Source of the DNA: an uncultured Flavobacteriales bacterium
GTDB taxonomy: Bacteria; Bacteroidota; Bacteroidia; Flavobacteriales_D; Parvicellaceae
Reading direction: 5' to 3'
NCBI GenBank assembly: GCA_943787535.1
Contig: CALSMU010000019.1
Location: 48,964-112,963, forward strand
Length of the DNA stretch: 64,000 nt
Shown in pieces: positions 29,224 through 38,491 of this stretch. Within the stretch, counting starts at the first letter, position 1, and every line of letters begins with the position of its first letter. Under the pieces are notes generated by a model. It did no database searches and was not told where the DNA came from. It saw only the letters and a list, made by a program, of their open reading frames with translations. Made by a program: the position numbers and the translations under genes.

Positions 29224-29865
29224 TTATCTTTCAAATTTGCCGTAATCTTTTGGAATAATAAAAGTTTCAGGGGTAATTTTTTTTACCTCAATCTTTTCTG
29301 CTTTTAGGATTGAAACAACATTTCCAGTAGAAAGAGCATATTCTGTACTTAACATAGGAAAATGATTTTCCATTCCTTCAATCTCCAAATAATACATAGC
29401 CTGGTTTTCTTTTCTGTTTAATGTTTCTAACATAGGGATAAAGAATTCATAATCTCCTTTTGTTATCCAATAAACAATTTTTCTGTCGTTTGCTTTGTTA
29501 ATAACGACTACTTCAAAACATTTTTTTCCTAATATTTCTTTCGTTTCCCCCGTTTTCTTGACATCAACATCCAAAGTTTTTGCCGGTCTTCTGTTAGGTG
29601 TCTCAAACCACAGCTTCCTTTCTGGGCTTAGAGCGTATGTCTTTTTCGTTTCTAGATCCATCAATTGAATTCCATCAATTGTTCCATCTTCCCCAACTTC
29701 TTCTATCCTAATATCATTTCCTTTAACAAAGTATTTGTAGATAACGTGAATTTTACCAACGTTTTTTTCAAATAGTATTTCCCCTTCAAACTGCGCCAAA
29801 GATGTAGATGCAATCAAAACAGAAGCGAGTATAGAAAGTCCAAGTTTTTGTAAATTATTTTTCAT
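29224..29865 (-). CDS. DUF4412 domain secreted protein
   Basis: About 213 residues from ATG 29865, which gives a good signal peptide (MKNNLQKLGLSILASVLIASTSLAQ); a longer in-frame start at 29943 would bury it. After the cleavage site the sequence has the 'FEGEILFE' start and central 'EILGKKCFEVVV' segment of the DUF4412 family, whose members are periplasmic or outer-membrane-associated beta-rich proteins of unknown function. It stands alone on the minus strand. Confidence 0.8.
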   Translation of the reverse strand: MKNNLQKLGLSILASVLIASTSLAQFEGEILFEKNVGKIHVIYKYFVKGNDIRIEEVGEDGTIDGIQLMDLETKKTYALSPERKLWFETPNRRPAKTLDVDVKKTGETKEILGKKCFEVVVINKANDRKIVYWITKGDYEFFIPMLETLNRKENQAMYYLEIEGMENHFPMLSTEYALSTGNVVSILKAEKIEVKKITPETFIIPKDYGKFER

Positions 29866-29964
29866 GGGTGTAATTTTCTTTTTAAGTTCGACTAAGATAT
29901 AAAAATTTATATCATATCTAATAATTATTCTGCCCTTTACCAAGTATCATACCAAAAGAAGACA

Positions 29965-30327
29965 ATGGAACAAAAACATATTTTAGGAAAAGAGGGTGAA
30001 GCAATCGCAAAAGACTACTTACTCGAAAAGAACTATTTAATATTAGAAAAAAATTGGAGATACTTAAAAGCTGAAATTGATCTCATTACTCAAAAAGATG
30101 GCTTTATAGTTTTTGTGGAAGTTAAAACAAGAAGCGCCAACAATTATGGAGACCCCGAAAGTTTTGTTTCTGATAAGCAACAAAAAATGATTATTAATGC
30201 CGCTAACGAATACATTATTAAAAACAATATTGAGCGTGAGGCTCGATTTGACATCATTTCAATTATTATAAACAACAAGAAGAAAGATATTAAGCATATA
30301 GAAGGTGCTTTTTACCCAACATTATAA
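29965..30327 (+). CDS. YraN family protein (UPF0102)
   Basis: A 120-residue nuclease-fold protein related to Holliday-junction resolvase and restriction-endonuclease families. The core GEAIAKDYL...AEIDLITQKDGFIVFVEVKTR carries the Asp, the Glu-x-Lys and the neighbouring residues expected for this fold. The cellular role is not established. An RsuA-type pseudouridine synthase follows 49 bp downstream in the same direction. Confidence 0.9.
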   Translation: MEQKHILGKEGEAIAKDYLLEKNYLILEKNWRYLKAEIDLITQKDGFIVFVEVKTRSANNYGDPESFVSDKQQKMIINAANEYIIKNNIEREARFDIISIIINNKKKDIKHIEGAFYPTL

Positions 30328-30376
30328 TTTTTTAGGTTAATCTTTCCGATATTCGCGCCCTAGACCAGAATAGACA

Positions 30377-31171
30377 ATGGGAAATAAGAAAGGAAAAAAC
30401 TACTCGAACAAATCAAAAATTAGTTCAAATAAATCGGAAACGACTAAGGAGGTTGTCGAAAACATTCGTTTAAATAAATACATTGCAAATGCAGGGATAT
30501 GTTCTAGACGTGAAGCAGATAAGCTGATAGCTAAAGGAGACGTAACAGTAAATGGAGATCCCGTTACTGAAATGGGTCATAAAGTTAGTGATACAGATGA
30601 CGTGAGATATCTAGGAAAGAGGTTAAAAAAAGAGCGCTTTAAATACATTCTCCTTAATAAACCGAAAAATTATATCACTACTGTTTCAGACACTCATAAT
30701 CGTCAAACGGTTATGAATCTAATAGAAGGGGCTTGCTCAGAAAGGGTTTATCCGGTTGGTCGATTAGATAGAAACACTACAGGTCTTTTACTTTTCACTA
30801 ATGATGGTGAACTAACCAAAAGACTAACTCATCCCAGCTATGGGGTAAAAAAAACATACGAAGCGGTTTTAGACAAACCTCTTGAAGACCATGATTTAGA
30901 GAAATTAACTTTAGGTATAGAACTAGAAGATGGGTTAAGTGCTTTTGATAGCGCGGAGTATAATGGTGCTCCAGGTCAAAAAACAATTGTAATGATCTCC
31001 ATTCACTCGGGAAAAAATAGAATTGTAAGAAGAATGTTTGCTCATTTAGGCTACGATGTTGTGAAGCTTGACAGAATTGAGTTTGCAGGACTAAAGAAAG
31101 GGAAGGTTACTCGAGGAAAATGGAGGATATTAGACAAAAAAGAAGTTGGCTTTTTAAAAATAGCTAAATAA
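30377..31171 (+). CDS. RsuA/RluB-family rRNA pseudouridine synthase
   Basis: Isomerises a uridine in rRNA. An N-terminal basic, Ser/Lys/Asn-rich extension (about 1-28) precedes an S4 RNA-binding domain (RLNKYIANAGICSRREADKLI) and the catalytic domain with Asp131 in GRLDRNTTGLLLF. The 264-residue length fits the RluB/RsuA class; the specific site (23S U2605 or 16S U516 in E. coli numbering) is not readable. Its 3' end overlaps the convergent rnc gene by 8 bp. Confidence 0.93.
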   Translation: MGNKKGKNYSNKSKISSNKSETTKEVVENIRLNKYIANAGICSRREADKLIAKGDVTVNGDPVTEMGHKVSDTDDVRYLGKRLKKERFKYILLNKPKNYITTVSDTHNRQTVMNLIEGACSERVYPVGRLDRNTTGLLLFTNDGELTKRLTHPSYGVKKTYEAVLDKPLEDHDLEKLTLGIELEDGLSAFDSAEYNGAPGQKTIVMISIHSGKNRIVRRMFAHLGYDVVKLDRIEFAGLKKGKVTRGKWRILDKKEVGFLKIAK

Positions 31172-31880
31172 TCTCTTGATATACAATTTCTGCCGCAGCT
31201 TGTTTGGCGCTTCTTTTCGATAAATCGGTTGATTGACCTTTTAACTCATCGTTAATAAACGCTCCCATGGTAAAATTAATTGACCCATTTACAGTTTCTT
31301 CTTTTATGGTTTTAAATTCTAACGATAATTTATTTTTCTGGCAATAAATCAGTAACTGACTTTTATAGTCAATATTGTTTGCTTCCAAATTTTCCAAATC
31401 TACATAGTGCTCGAGAATACACTTAATAAACACTTCCTTGGCTTTGTTATATCCTTTATCTAAGTAGATTGCTCCAAAAAGAGCTTCAAAAACATTTCCT
31501 AATAAAGATTTGTAAGGAAAGTTACCTTTTAAATATTTTACGAACGGCTCTAATCCAATTTTTTCTCCCAATGAGTTCAAGCTTTTCCGACTTACGATCT
31601 TTGATCGCATTTGAGTGAGATACCCCTCGTCCTGATCAGGAAATTTTTCAAACAAATATTCAGAAACAATGGTTGAAAGAACGGAATCTCCTAAGAACTC
31701 AAGCCTTTCATTACTTATTTTTAATCCTCTCGGATTTTTTTTTGCTACCGACTTGTGCACAAATGCCTGGGTATACAACTCAATATTTTTGGGCTTAAAC
31801 CCGAAACTTTGGCGAATAAATAATTGTAAAGGAGAATTTTTTAAGTGAGATTTTCGATTGAACAACAAACTGAACAACAC
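31164..31880 (-). CDS. rnc: Ribonuclease III
   Basis: Double-stranded-RNA endonuclease that processes rRNA and regulatory RNAs. The signature NERLEFLGDSVLS at about residues 57-69 provides catalytic Glu61 and Asp65; the C-terminal double-stranded RNA-binding domain (about 170-238) is complete. It starts 3 bp after the fabF stop, in the order acpP-fabF-rnc that I know from many Bacteroidota. Confidence 0.95.
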   Translation of the reverse strand: MLFSLLFNRKSHLKNSPLQLFIRQSFGFKPKNIELYTQAFVHKSVAKKNPRGLKISNERLEFLGDSVLSTIVSEYLFEKFPDQDEGYLTQMRSKIVSRKSLNSLGEKIGLEPFVKYLKGNFPYKSLLGNVFEALFGAIYLDKGYNKAKEVFIKCILEHYVDLENLEANNIDYKSQLLIYCQKNKLSLEFKTIKEETVNGSINFTMGAFINDELKGQSTDLSKRSAKQAAAEIVYQEII

Positions 31881-31883
31881 AAT

Positions 31884-33137
31884 TTAATCTTTGTATTTTT
31901 TCACAATCACTGATGTATTGTGACCTCCAAAACCAAATGTATTGCTTAACGCAACGTCAACCGTCCTCTTTTCCGCCTTATTAAAGGTAAAATTCAATTT
32001 GTAATCAATGTTTTCGTCTTCGTGCTCAAAGTTAATTGTTGGCGGGACAATATCTTCCTGAACTGCTTTTACACAAGCAATTGCCTCAATAGCTCCTGCT
32101 GCACCCAACAAGTGCCCGGTCATAGATTTAGTTGAGCTAATGTTTAGGTTGTATGCATGTTCTCCAAACACTTCTTTAATTGCTTTTGTCTCAGCAATAT
32201 CTCCAAGCGGAGTTGATGTTCCATGCACATTAACGTAATCTACTGTAGACGGATCTAGTCCAGCATCTTTTAATGCAAGTTTCATAACGCTTGAAGCTCC
32301 TGTTCCATCAGGATGCGGGGCAGTTATGTGGTGAGCGTCGGCAGTCATTCCTCCACCTACTACTTCGGCATATATTTTTGCGCCTCTTGCTTTAGCGTGC
32401 TCTAATTCTTCAAAAATTAAAGCGCCAGAACCTTCTCCCAAAACAAATCCATCACGGGTTGCATCAAAGGGTCTCGAGGCTGTTTTTGGGTCGTCGTTTC
32501 TTTTGGAAAGCGCTTGCAGAGCGTTAAACCCTCCAATACCTGCAATATTAACTGCTGCTTCAGAGCCACCGGTAACCATAACATCTACTTTGCCCAATTG
32601 TATTTGCATTAAGCAATCAATCATAGCATTTGTAGCAGATGCGCATGCCGAAACAGTAACATAGTTAGGTCCTCTTAGTCCATACTTAATAGAGATGTGC
32701 CCAGCAGCAATATCTACAATCATCTTAGGGATAAAGAAGGGGTTGAATCTAGGGGTTCCGTCTCCATCTTTAAAGCTAAAGCACTCTTCTTGGAAAGTTT
32801 TTAACCCTCCAATGCCTGAACCCCAAATAACTCCAACTCGGTCTAAATTTACTTTTTCAAGATCTAGGCCAGAATCTTCCATGGCTTCGGTTGCGGTAGC
32901 AACAGCGTATTGAGAAAAGGGGTCTAGCTTCCTAGCCTCTTTTCTATGCATAACGCTTTCAACATCAAATCCTTTAACCTCACAAGCAAATTGTGTTTTA
33001 AATTTAGAAGAATCAAATTGCTGTATAGGCGCTGCGCCACTAACTCCATTAATTAGATTGTTCCAATACTCATCTAGAGTATTGCCAATCGGAGTCAATG
33101 CTCCCATTCCTGTTACAACAACGCGCTTTTTTTCCAT
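31884..33137 (-). CDS. fabF: Beta-ketoacyl-ACP synthase II
   Basis: Condensing enzyme of type II fatty-acid synthesis that elongates acyl-ACP with malonyl-ACP. The catalytic triad is visible: Cys165 in VSACASATNA, His305 in NVHGTSTPLGD and His342 in SMTGHLLGAAGA. The 417-residue length is normal. It lies 34 bp downstream of acpP, the carrier for its substrates, and directly upstream of rnc. Confidence 0.97.
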   Translation of the reverse strand: MEKKRVVVTGMGALTPIGNTLDEYWNNLINGVSGAAPIQQFDSSKFKTQFACEVKGFDVESVMHRKEARKLDPFSQYAVATATEAMEDSGLDLEKVNLDRVGVIWGSGIGGLKTFQEECFSFKDGDGTPRFNPFFIPKMIVDIAAGHISIKYGLRGPNYVTVSACASATNAMIDCLMQIQLGKVDVMVTGGSEAAVNIAGIGGFNALQALSKRNDDPKTASRPFDATRDGFVLGEGSGALIFEELEHAKARGAKIYAEVVGGGMTADAHHITAPHPDGTGASSVMKLALKDAGLDPSTVDYVNVHGTSTPLGDIAETKAIKEVFGEHAYNLNISSTKSMTGHLLGAAGAIEAIACVKAVQEDIVPPTINFEHEDENIDYKLNFTFNKAEKRTVDVALSNTFGFGGHNTSVIVKKYKD

Positions 33138-33171
33138 AATAGCTTATAGAAGTTAAAAAAGAAAGATAAAT

Positions 33172-33405
33172 TTATTTGTTATCTCCAATGTAAGAGATAG
33201 CATCACCTACTGTAGCGATTTTTTCTGCTTGATCATCTGGAATAGCAATATTGAATTCTTTTTCGAATTCCATAATTAATTCTACAGTATCTAAAGAATC
33301 TGCTCCTAGATCGTTTGTGAAACTTGCTTCTGAAGTTACTTCTCCTTCATCTACACCCAATTTATCAACGATAATTGAGATAACTCTTGATTTAATATCT
33401 GACAT
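33172..33405 (-). CDS. acpP: Acyl carrier protein
   Basis: A 77-residue acidic four-helix carrier whose Ser37, in [12 protein letters not shown], takes the 4'-phosphopantetheine arm that holds growing fatty acids. It is the first gene of the acpP-fabF-rnc unit. No exact TAnnTTTG box was found in the upstream sequence, although AT-rich candidates are present. Confidence 0.97.
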   Translation of the reverse strand: MSDIKSRVISIIVDKLGVDEGEVTSEASFTNDLGADSLDTVELIMEFEKEFNIAIPDDQAEKIATVGDAISYIGDNK

Positions 33406-33601
33406 GATTTTTTTTTTAATTATTTAAACCTGAATGCAAATAAAATACATTTCGTTAATTCAACAAAATTCTTTTCACTAAAGTTATGAGGAATGCATTT
33501 TTAAGAACTTCTTCGCAATAAGGAACCACAACTAACAAATCGTTTCTTTTTCAATCAGGAAGCAACTCGTTTTTGTCTGTACAATCCAATGTAATCAACA
33601 T

Positions 33602-33790
33602 TTAAGGCTGTTTGTTGGTAGAGATATTAAACACCTCCGTTAGAATACCCACAAGGCTTAGGGCATGTGTTAAACTAACTAATCCGGCCTTGTAAATTGC
33701 TGCAATTAAAAATCCAAAAGCAATCCCTATCCTCTCATTTACAAAGCAGTAGTTTAATTTGTCTCCAATTTTGGACAAATCCAAAGTCAT
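33602..33790 (-). CDS. Small hypothetical protein, doubtful
   Basis: A 62-codon reading frame with one hydrophobic segment (about residues 22-50, GIAFGFLIAAIYKAGLVSL). It is placed in an otherwise empty 634-bp gap in the direction of acpP. No homologous family comes to mind; it may be a single-pass small membrane protein or a chance frame. Confidence 0.25.
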   Translation of the reverse strand: MTLDLSKIGDKLNYCFVNERIGIAFGFLIAAIYKAGLVSLTHALSLVGILTEVFNISTNKQP

Positions 33791-34008
33791 TTTTCACAAC
33801 AATTATTGCCCAAAGCGCTGAATCTATCTGCTTTTTCATCCAAGAATCACACACCTTCCTTAGAAACTAATTTTTTCCGCATTGGCAACAAAATGTCTAT
33901 GGTTTTTTATACTATCTCCTTTTTAAACTGAAGTCTAAAGATAATTGGTGCAACATCTTTCGGAATTAAATAATTTACTTTTTCTTCTCATCCTATGTGT
34001 TTTGGTTT

Positions 34009-34016
34009 TACCTTTG
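34009..34016 (+). promoter_or_regulatory. Putative -7 box upstream of purN
   Basis: TACCTTTG fits TAnnTTTG and ends 23 bp before the purN ATG. A -33 box is not clear. Confidence 0.35.
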
Positions 34017-34039
34017 CTCATAATTATTAAGTCTAAGAA

Positions 34040-34609
34040 ATGAACATCGCCTTATTTGCCTCAGGGACAGGGAGTAACGTCTACAATGTCATACAGCATT
34101 TTAAGTCAAATGACTTGATAAATGTTGTTGCTGTGCTGAGTAATAAGGCCGATGCTGGCGCATTAAATCATGCTAAAAACGCTGGCGTTCCGTCGCTTAC
34201 TTTTGGCATAAAAGAGTTTGCATCAGCAATTAAAGTAGAAGAATTTTTAGCCGAGAAAAAAGTAGAGCTAATAGTTTTAGCGGGTTTTTTATTAAAGGTT
34301 CCCAAAAGCTTAATTGATTTATATCCGAATAAAATAATAAACATACATCCTGCTTTGTTGCCAAATTTCGGAGGCAAAGGTATGTATGGAATTAATGTTC
34401 ATAATGCGGTAATTGCGGCTAAAGAAAAAAAGTCTGGGATTACAATTCATTTGGTAAATGAAAAGTATGATGATGGAGCAACTATTGCTCAATTCGAATG
34501 TGATTTGAATGAGCACGATACGCCGCAAAGCCTAGCGCAGAAAGTTAGTGTTTTAGAAAAGTCTCATTTTCCAAAAACAATAGAAGCATATATCTTAAAA
34601 ATTAAATAA
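34040..34609 (+). CDS. purN: Phosphoribosylglycinamide formyltransferase
   Basis: Transfers a formyl group from 10-formyl-tetrahydrofolate to GAR in de novo purine synthesis; cytosolic. The catalytic Asn101 and His103 are in INIHPALLPNF, and the Asp of YDDGATI (about 145) completes the site. The 189-residue length is typical. It is divergent from acpP, a neighbourhood often seen in Bacteroidota, and is followed 2 bp later by a marC-family gene. Confidence 0.95.
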   Translation: MNIALFASGTGSNVYNVIQHFKSNDLINVVAVLSNKADAGALNHAKNAGVPSLTFGIKEFASAIKVEEFLAEKKVELIVLAGFLLKVPKSLIDLYPNKIINIHPALLPNFGGKGMYGINVHNAVIAAKEKKSGITIHLVNEKYDDGATIAQFECDLNEHDTPQSLAQKVSVLEKSHFPKTIEAYILKIK

Positions 34610-34611
34610 TT

Positions 34612-35214
34612 ATGTTCGCATCAGTTTTTTTTGGATTCGACTTAAGAGAAGTCGGAGTTGCATCAATGGTCTTATTTGCGGTTATTGATATAATAGGATC
34701 CATGCCAATCATTATCAAAATAAAAAAATCTGCTGGGTCTATTCATCCGCTCAGAGCAACAGCAGTTGCAACCCTAATTATGATTGGTTTTCTTTTTTTA
34801 GGGGAATCAATTTTAAGTGTGATTGGCGTTGGAATTAACGAGTTTGCTGTTGCCGGGTCATTTGTCCTGTTTTTTATGGCCATAGAAATGGTTTTAGGGA
34901 TAGAGATATTTAAACACAAACAAGACAACTCATCTTCTCGAACTGCCTCAATCGTCCCTTTGGCATTTCCGGTAATTGCTGGAGCAGGCACAATGACTTC
35001 TATTATTTCTCTTAGAGCAGAGTTTGCGCAGGTTAATATTTTAGCCGCAATTATTTTAAACCTAATATGCGTTTTTGTCGTCTTAAAGCTTACTGCTAGG
35101 ATTGAAAAGCTCTTAGGTAAGGGAGGAATGGCTGTATTAGAAAAAGTATTCGGAATAATCCTTTTGGCCATTGCTATAAAATTGTTTACAGCGAACGGAA
35201 AAGAGTTGTTTTAA
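34612..35214 (+). CDS. MarC family integral membrane protein
   Basis: A 200-residue inner-membrane protein with about six helices and the MarC-type start (MVLFAVIDIIGSMPIII) and later 'FPVIAGAGTMTSII' segment. Function is unknown for the family; the old link to antibiotic resistance was not upheld. It is 2 bp from purN, so surely co-transcribed. Confidence 0.9.
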   Translation: MFASVFFGFDLREVGVASMVLFAVIDIIGSMPIIIKIKKSAGSIHPLRATAVATLIMIGFLFLGESILSVIGVGINEFAVAGSFVLFFMAIEMVLGIEIFKHKQDNSSSRTASIVPLAFPVIAGAGTMTSIISLRAEFAQVNILAAIILNLICVFVVLKLTARIEKLLGKGGMAVLEKVFGIILLAIAIKLFTANGKELF

Positions 35215-35255
35215 CAAATTTTATAGTAAAATAAACCAATACATTTAATTTTGTT

Positions 35256-35263
35256 TAACTTTG
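35256..35263 (+). promoter_or_regulatory. Putative -7 box upstream of the TonB receptor
   Basis: TAACTTTG fits TAnnTTTG and lies 32 bp before ATG 35296, supporting that start rather than the earlier in-frame TTG at 35251, which would precede the promoter. Confidence 0.45.
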
Positions 35264-35295
35264 TACAATATTCATTAAACAAACCAAAGATAATC

Positions 35296-37662
35296 ATGAC
35301 GCTTACTCGATTTTTATTACTGCTAATATTTTTTTCAACTCAGATAATCTCCGGGCAAGAAAAATTTACATTATCTGGCACAATTAAAGATTCGACAGAC
35401 GGCGAAGATTTAATAGGTGTTTATGTAACCGTAGCAAATTTAAGTGGTGTGGGCACCATAACAAATAGCTATGGGTTTTATTCCATTACGCTTCCACAGG
35501 GCGAGTACACCATTTCTTTTAGTTATCTAGGATACAACACTGTTGACAAAAAAATTGTACTTGACAAAAACAAGGTAATAGGAATGGAACTTTCTAATAG
35601 CTCCGAGGTTATGAAAGCATTGGAGGTTACCGCAGAAAAAGAAAATGAAAATTTAACCAACACCAATGGAAGTGCAGTCCGATTGAAGCCAAAAGATATT
35701 GAAACAATTCCTGTCCTATTCGGAGAAAAAGATGTGTTGAAAACAGTGACTTTATTGCCGGGGGTTCAAAGTGCAGGCGAGGGTAGTTCGGGGTTCAATG
35801 TTAGAGGAGGTGCTTCAGATCAAAACCTTATTTTGCTGGATGAAGCTCCTGTTTACAATGCGTCACATTTATTAGGTTTCTTTTCGGTGTTTAATTCTGA
35901 TGCGTTGAAAGACATAAACTTAATGAAGGGAGGGATTCCAGCAGAATATGGAGGCAGACTTTCTTCAGTAATGGATATAAAGATGAAAGAAGGAAATCGA
36001 AAAAAGTTTAGCGCCTCAGGTGGACTAGGTTTAATTTCTTCGCGTTTGTTGATAGAGGCGCCTATAGTCAAGGATAAAGGGTCTTTTTTTGTCTCAGGAA
36101 GAAGAACCTACGCCGATACATTTTTGAAGTTATCCAAGGACTCTTCGAGAAGAGAGTCGACCCTCTACTTCTATGATATTAACGCAAAAGCTAATTATTC
36201 ATTTGGAGAAAAAGACCGGGTTTTTCTGTCCGGTTACTTTGGTCAAGATAAGTTTGGTTTTGGAGATTCTTTTGGGTTCGAATGGGGAAATACAACAGGA
36301 ACCTTGAGATGGAACCACATTTATTCCAACAAATTATTCTCGAACACTTCGGTTATCTATAGCAATTATGACTACAAAATCACAATTGGTGGCGCAGGGT
36401 TTGATATAGCTTCAGTAATCAAAGATTGGACATTTAAGCAAGATTACCAATGGTTTGCAAACGAGAAACATAATGTCAAATTTGGATTCAACGTTCTGAC
36501 GCATAAGATTTCCCCAGGCGGTATAAATAGCCTAGAGCCAGATGGCATTATAGCAGATTTAAATGTTCAAGAGAAAAGATCAATAGAGGCGTCTACGTAT
36601 ATTTTGGATGAATGGAAAATTTCTAATAGAATTTCTGCAAATTATGGGTTAAGATATTCCTCTTTCTATGCTATTGGCGAGCAAGATGTGTATAGTTATG
36701 ATGAAAATGGGTCTCTAACAGATACAACTACGTATGGTAAAAATGAGGTTTTTCAACAATATCAAGGTTTGGAGCCGCGAATAGCGACTACCTTTATGTT
36801 GAATGAATATAGCTCGATGAAAGCGTCTTATTCCAGAGGGTATCAATATCTCCATTTACTAACCAATTCTACGAGCTCTAGCCCCACTGATATCTGGATG
36901 CCGAGCAGCAATAATATCAAGCCGCAGCTCTCAGACCAATTTACAGTAGGCTATTTTCGAAACTTTAAAGACAACACCTATGAGTTTTCGATAGAGTCTT
37001 ATTACAAGCCTATGAATAATTTAATTGACTACAAAACTGGAGCAGAGGTATTATTGAATGAATTCGTGGAAGGTGAGCTTGTTTTTGGAGTAGGACGAGC
37101 ATACGGAGCAGAAATTTTAATCAGAAAAAACAAAGGAAAATTTACAGGCTGGTTTGGTTATACCTTAGCACGAACAGAAAAAAAGTTTGAGGAGATTAAT
37201 TCTTCTAATTGGTTTCCTGCTCGACAAGACAGAATTCACGATATATCAATCGTGGCTATGTATTCATTCTCTGAAAAAGTAAAAGCATCAGCAAATTGGG
37301 TTTATTACACAGGCAACGCTGTTACTTTTCCAAGTGGGAAATATCAAATTGATGGCGTGGTTGCTAATTACTACACAGAAAGAAATGGATATAGAATGCC
37401 TGATTACCATAGATTAGATATTGGGGTAACCTTGTATAATGATAAGTATAAAACTATTATAGATCCGGAAAAACAAAAGGAAATCAAGGTTAAAAAGAAG
37501 TGGGAATCCAACTGGAATTTTTCTGTTTACAATGCTTATGCAAGAGAAAACGCTTACCAAATATCTTTTAGAGAAAGTGAGTCAAACCCGGGACAAACTG
37601 AAGCTGTGCAGCTAGCTCTTTTTAAAATAATTCCATCAATCGCTTACAATTTTAAATTTTAA
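35296..37662 (+). CDS. TonB-dependent receptor paired with DUF4249 lipoprotein
   Basis: Outer-membrane receptor of about 788 residues. ATG 35296 gives a signal peptide (MTLTRFLLLLIFFSTQIISG). A CarboxypepD_reg-like domain (GTIKDSTDGEDLIGVYV) is followed by the plug (FNVRGGASDQNLILLDEAPV, then IPAEYGGRLSSVMDI) and a C-terminal barrel ending in Phe. The plug resembles the family whose genes sit next to DUF4249 lipoproteins, as here with only 2 bp between. The pair is analogous to SusCD; the substrate is unknown. Confidence 0.93.
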   Translation: MTLTRFLLLLIFFSTQIISGQEKFTLSGTIKDSTDGEDLIGVYVTVANLSGVGTITNSYGFYSITLPQGEYTISFSYLGYNTVDKKIVLDKNKVIGMELSNSSEVMKALEVTAEKENENLTNTNGSAVRLKPKDIETIPVLFGEKDVLKTVTLLPGVQSAGEGSSGFNVRGGASDQNLILLDEAPVYNASHLLGFFSVFNSDALKDINLMKGGIPAEYGGRLSSVMDIKMKEGNRKKFSASGGLGLISSRLLIEAPIVKDKGSFFVSGRRTYADTFLKLSKDSSRRESTLYFYDINAKANYSFGEKDRVFLSGYFGQDKFGFGDSFGFEWGNTTGTLRWNHIYSNKLFSNTSVIYSNYDYKITIGGAGFDIASVIKDWTFKQDYQWFANEKHNVKFGFNVLTHKISPGGINSLEPDGIIADLNVQEKRSIEASTYILDEWKISNRISANYGLRYSSFYAIGEQDVYSYDENGSLTDTTTYGKNEVFQQYQGLEPRIATTFMLNEYSSMKASYSRGYQYLHLLTNSTSSSPTDIWMPSSNNIKPQLSDQFTVGYFRNFKDNTYEFSIESYYKPMNNLIDYKTGAEVLLNEFVEGELVFGVGRAYGAEILIRKNKGKFTGWFGYTLARTEKKFEEINSSNWFPARQDRIHDISIVAMYSFSEKVKASANWVYYTGNAVTFPSGKYQIDGVVANYYTERNGYRMPDYHRLDIGVTLYNDKYKTIIDPEKQKEIKVKKKWESNWNFSVYNAYARENAYQISFRESESNPGQTEAVQLALFKIIPSIAYNFKF

Positions 37663-37664
37663 CT

Positions 37665-38459
37665 ATGAGAGCAATACATACATGCCTATTTGCAATTATT
37701 TTATTGACACTAAACACATCTTGCGAAAAAGTTATTTTAATTGACCTGAATGAAGCTGATCAAAAAATGGTGGTTGATGCAATTGTGTCTAATGATTCCG
37801 TTCAGAACTATGTAATCTTATCCAAGTCAGGGGGGTTTTATCAAGATAATGATTTCGAAGCAATATCAGGGGCCTCTGTTACAATTACTGATGATGCAGG
37901 GGTAGTCTATTCTTTGAGTGAGTCCACCCCCGGATACTACTCTAACTCTAATCTCATAGGTAAACTCAAAACGAATTACGATTTGGAAGTCGTTGCAAAC
38001 AACCAGACCATTACCGCAAGAGCTTATTTGCCGGACACGACACATCTAGATTCATTATCTTATTTTTTAAATTCTGGAGGCTTTGGAGATCCCGAATGGT
38101 TTGTATTAATGCACTGGTCTGACAAGCAATCTGAAGAAAACTTTTACCGTTTTAAGCCTACAATAAATGGAGAGAAGGGAAAACAGATTAGCATATTGGA
38201 TGACATTTTGATAAATGGAGTGGAAACTCAATACCCATTGTTCGATGTTACTGTAGAAGACTTCGACACCCTTATGATTGAGTTCATCGAGATTGACAAA
38301 GGTACGTATGAATATTTTAAAGTGTTGGGAGAAATTGCAAGCGGGGAGAATGCAGCATCAGCTGCTCCAGGAAACCCTGTAAGTAACTTGGTTGGTGACG
38401 CAATAGGTTTTTTTGGTGCATATGCTATCACAAATGGATCAATTGTAATTGATCCTTAG
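37665..38459 (+). CDS. DUF4249 domain lipoprotein
   Basis: A 264-residue protein with a lipoprotein signal peptide; the Cys in LNTSCEK (about residue 20) is the likely lipidation site. The DUF4249 body starts with the 'MVVDAIVSND' strand and ends in a Gly/Ala-rich tail plus 'FFGAYAITNGSIVI'. It is expected to sit on the outer membrane and to work with the TonB receptor encoded 2 bp upstream, as a ligand-binding lid by analogy to SusD; this role is inference. Confidence 0.88.
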   Translation: MRAIHTCLFAIILLTLNTSCEKVILIDLNEADQKMVVDAIVSNDSVQNYVILSKSGGFYQDNDFEAISGASVTITDDAGVVYSLSESTPGYYSNSNLIGKLKTNYDLEVVANNQTITARAYLPDTTHLDSLSYFLNSGGFGDPEWFVLMHWSDKQSEENFYRFKPTINGEKGKQISILDDILINGVETQYPLFDVTVEDFDTLMIEFIEIDKGTYEYFKVLGEIASGENAASAAPGNPVSNLVGDAIGFFGAYAITNGSIVIDP

Positions 38460-38491
38460 TAAATTATACAAGATATTATTCCTATATTGCA

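Larger units (their letters stand above)
33406..34039. other. Intergenic region between acpP and purN
   Basis: About 634 bp between divergent genes, unusually long for this window. It holds a short minus-strand reading frame (33602-33790) and a -7-like box for purN, each given separately. I see no RNA-gene signature and no terminator-like hairpin. Confidence 0.5.
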
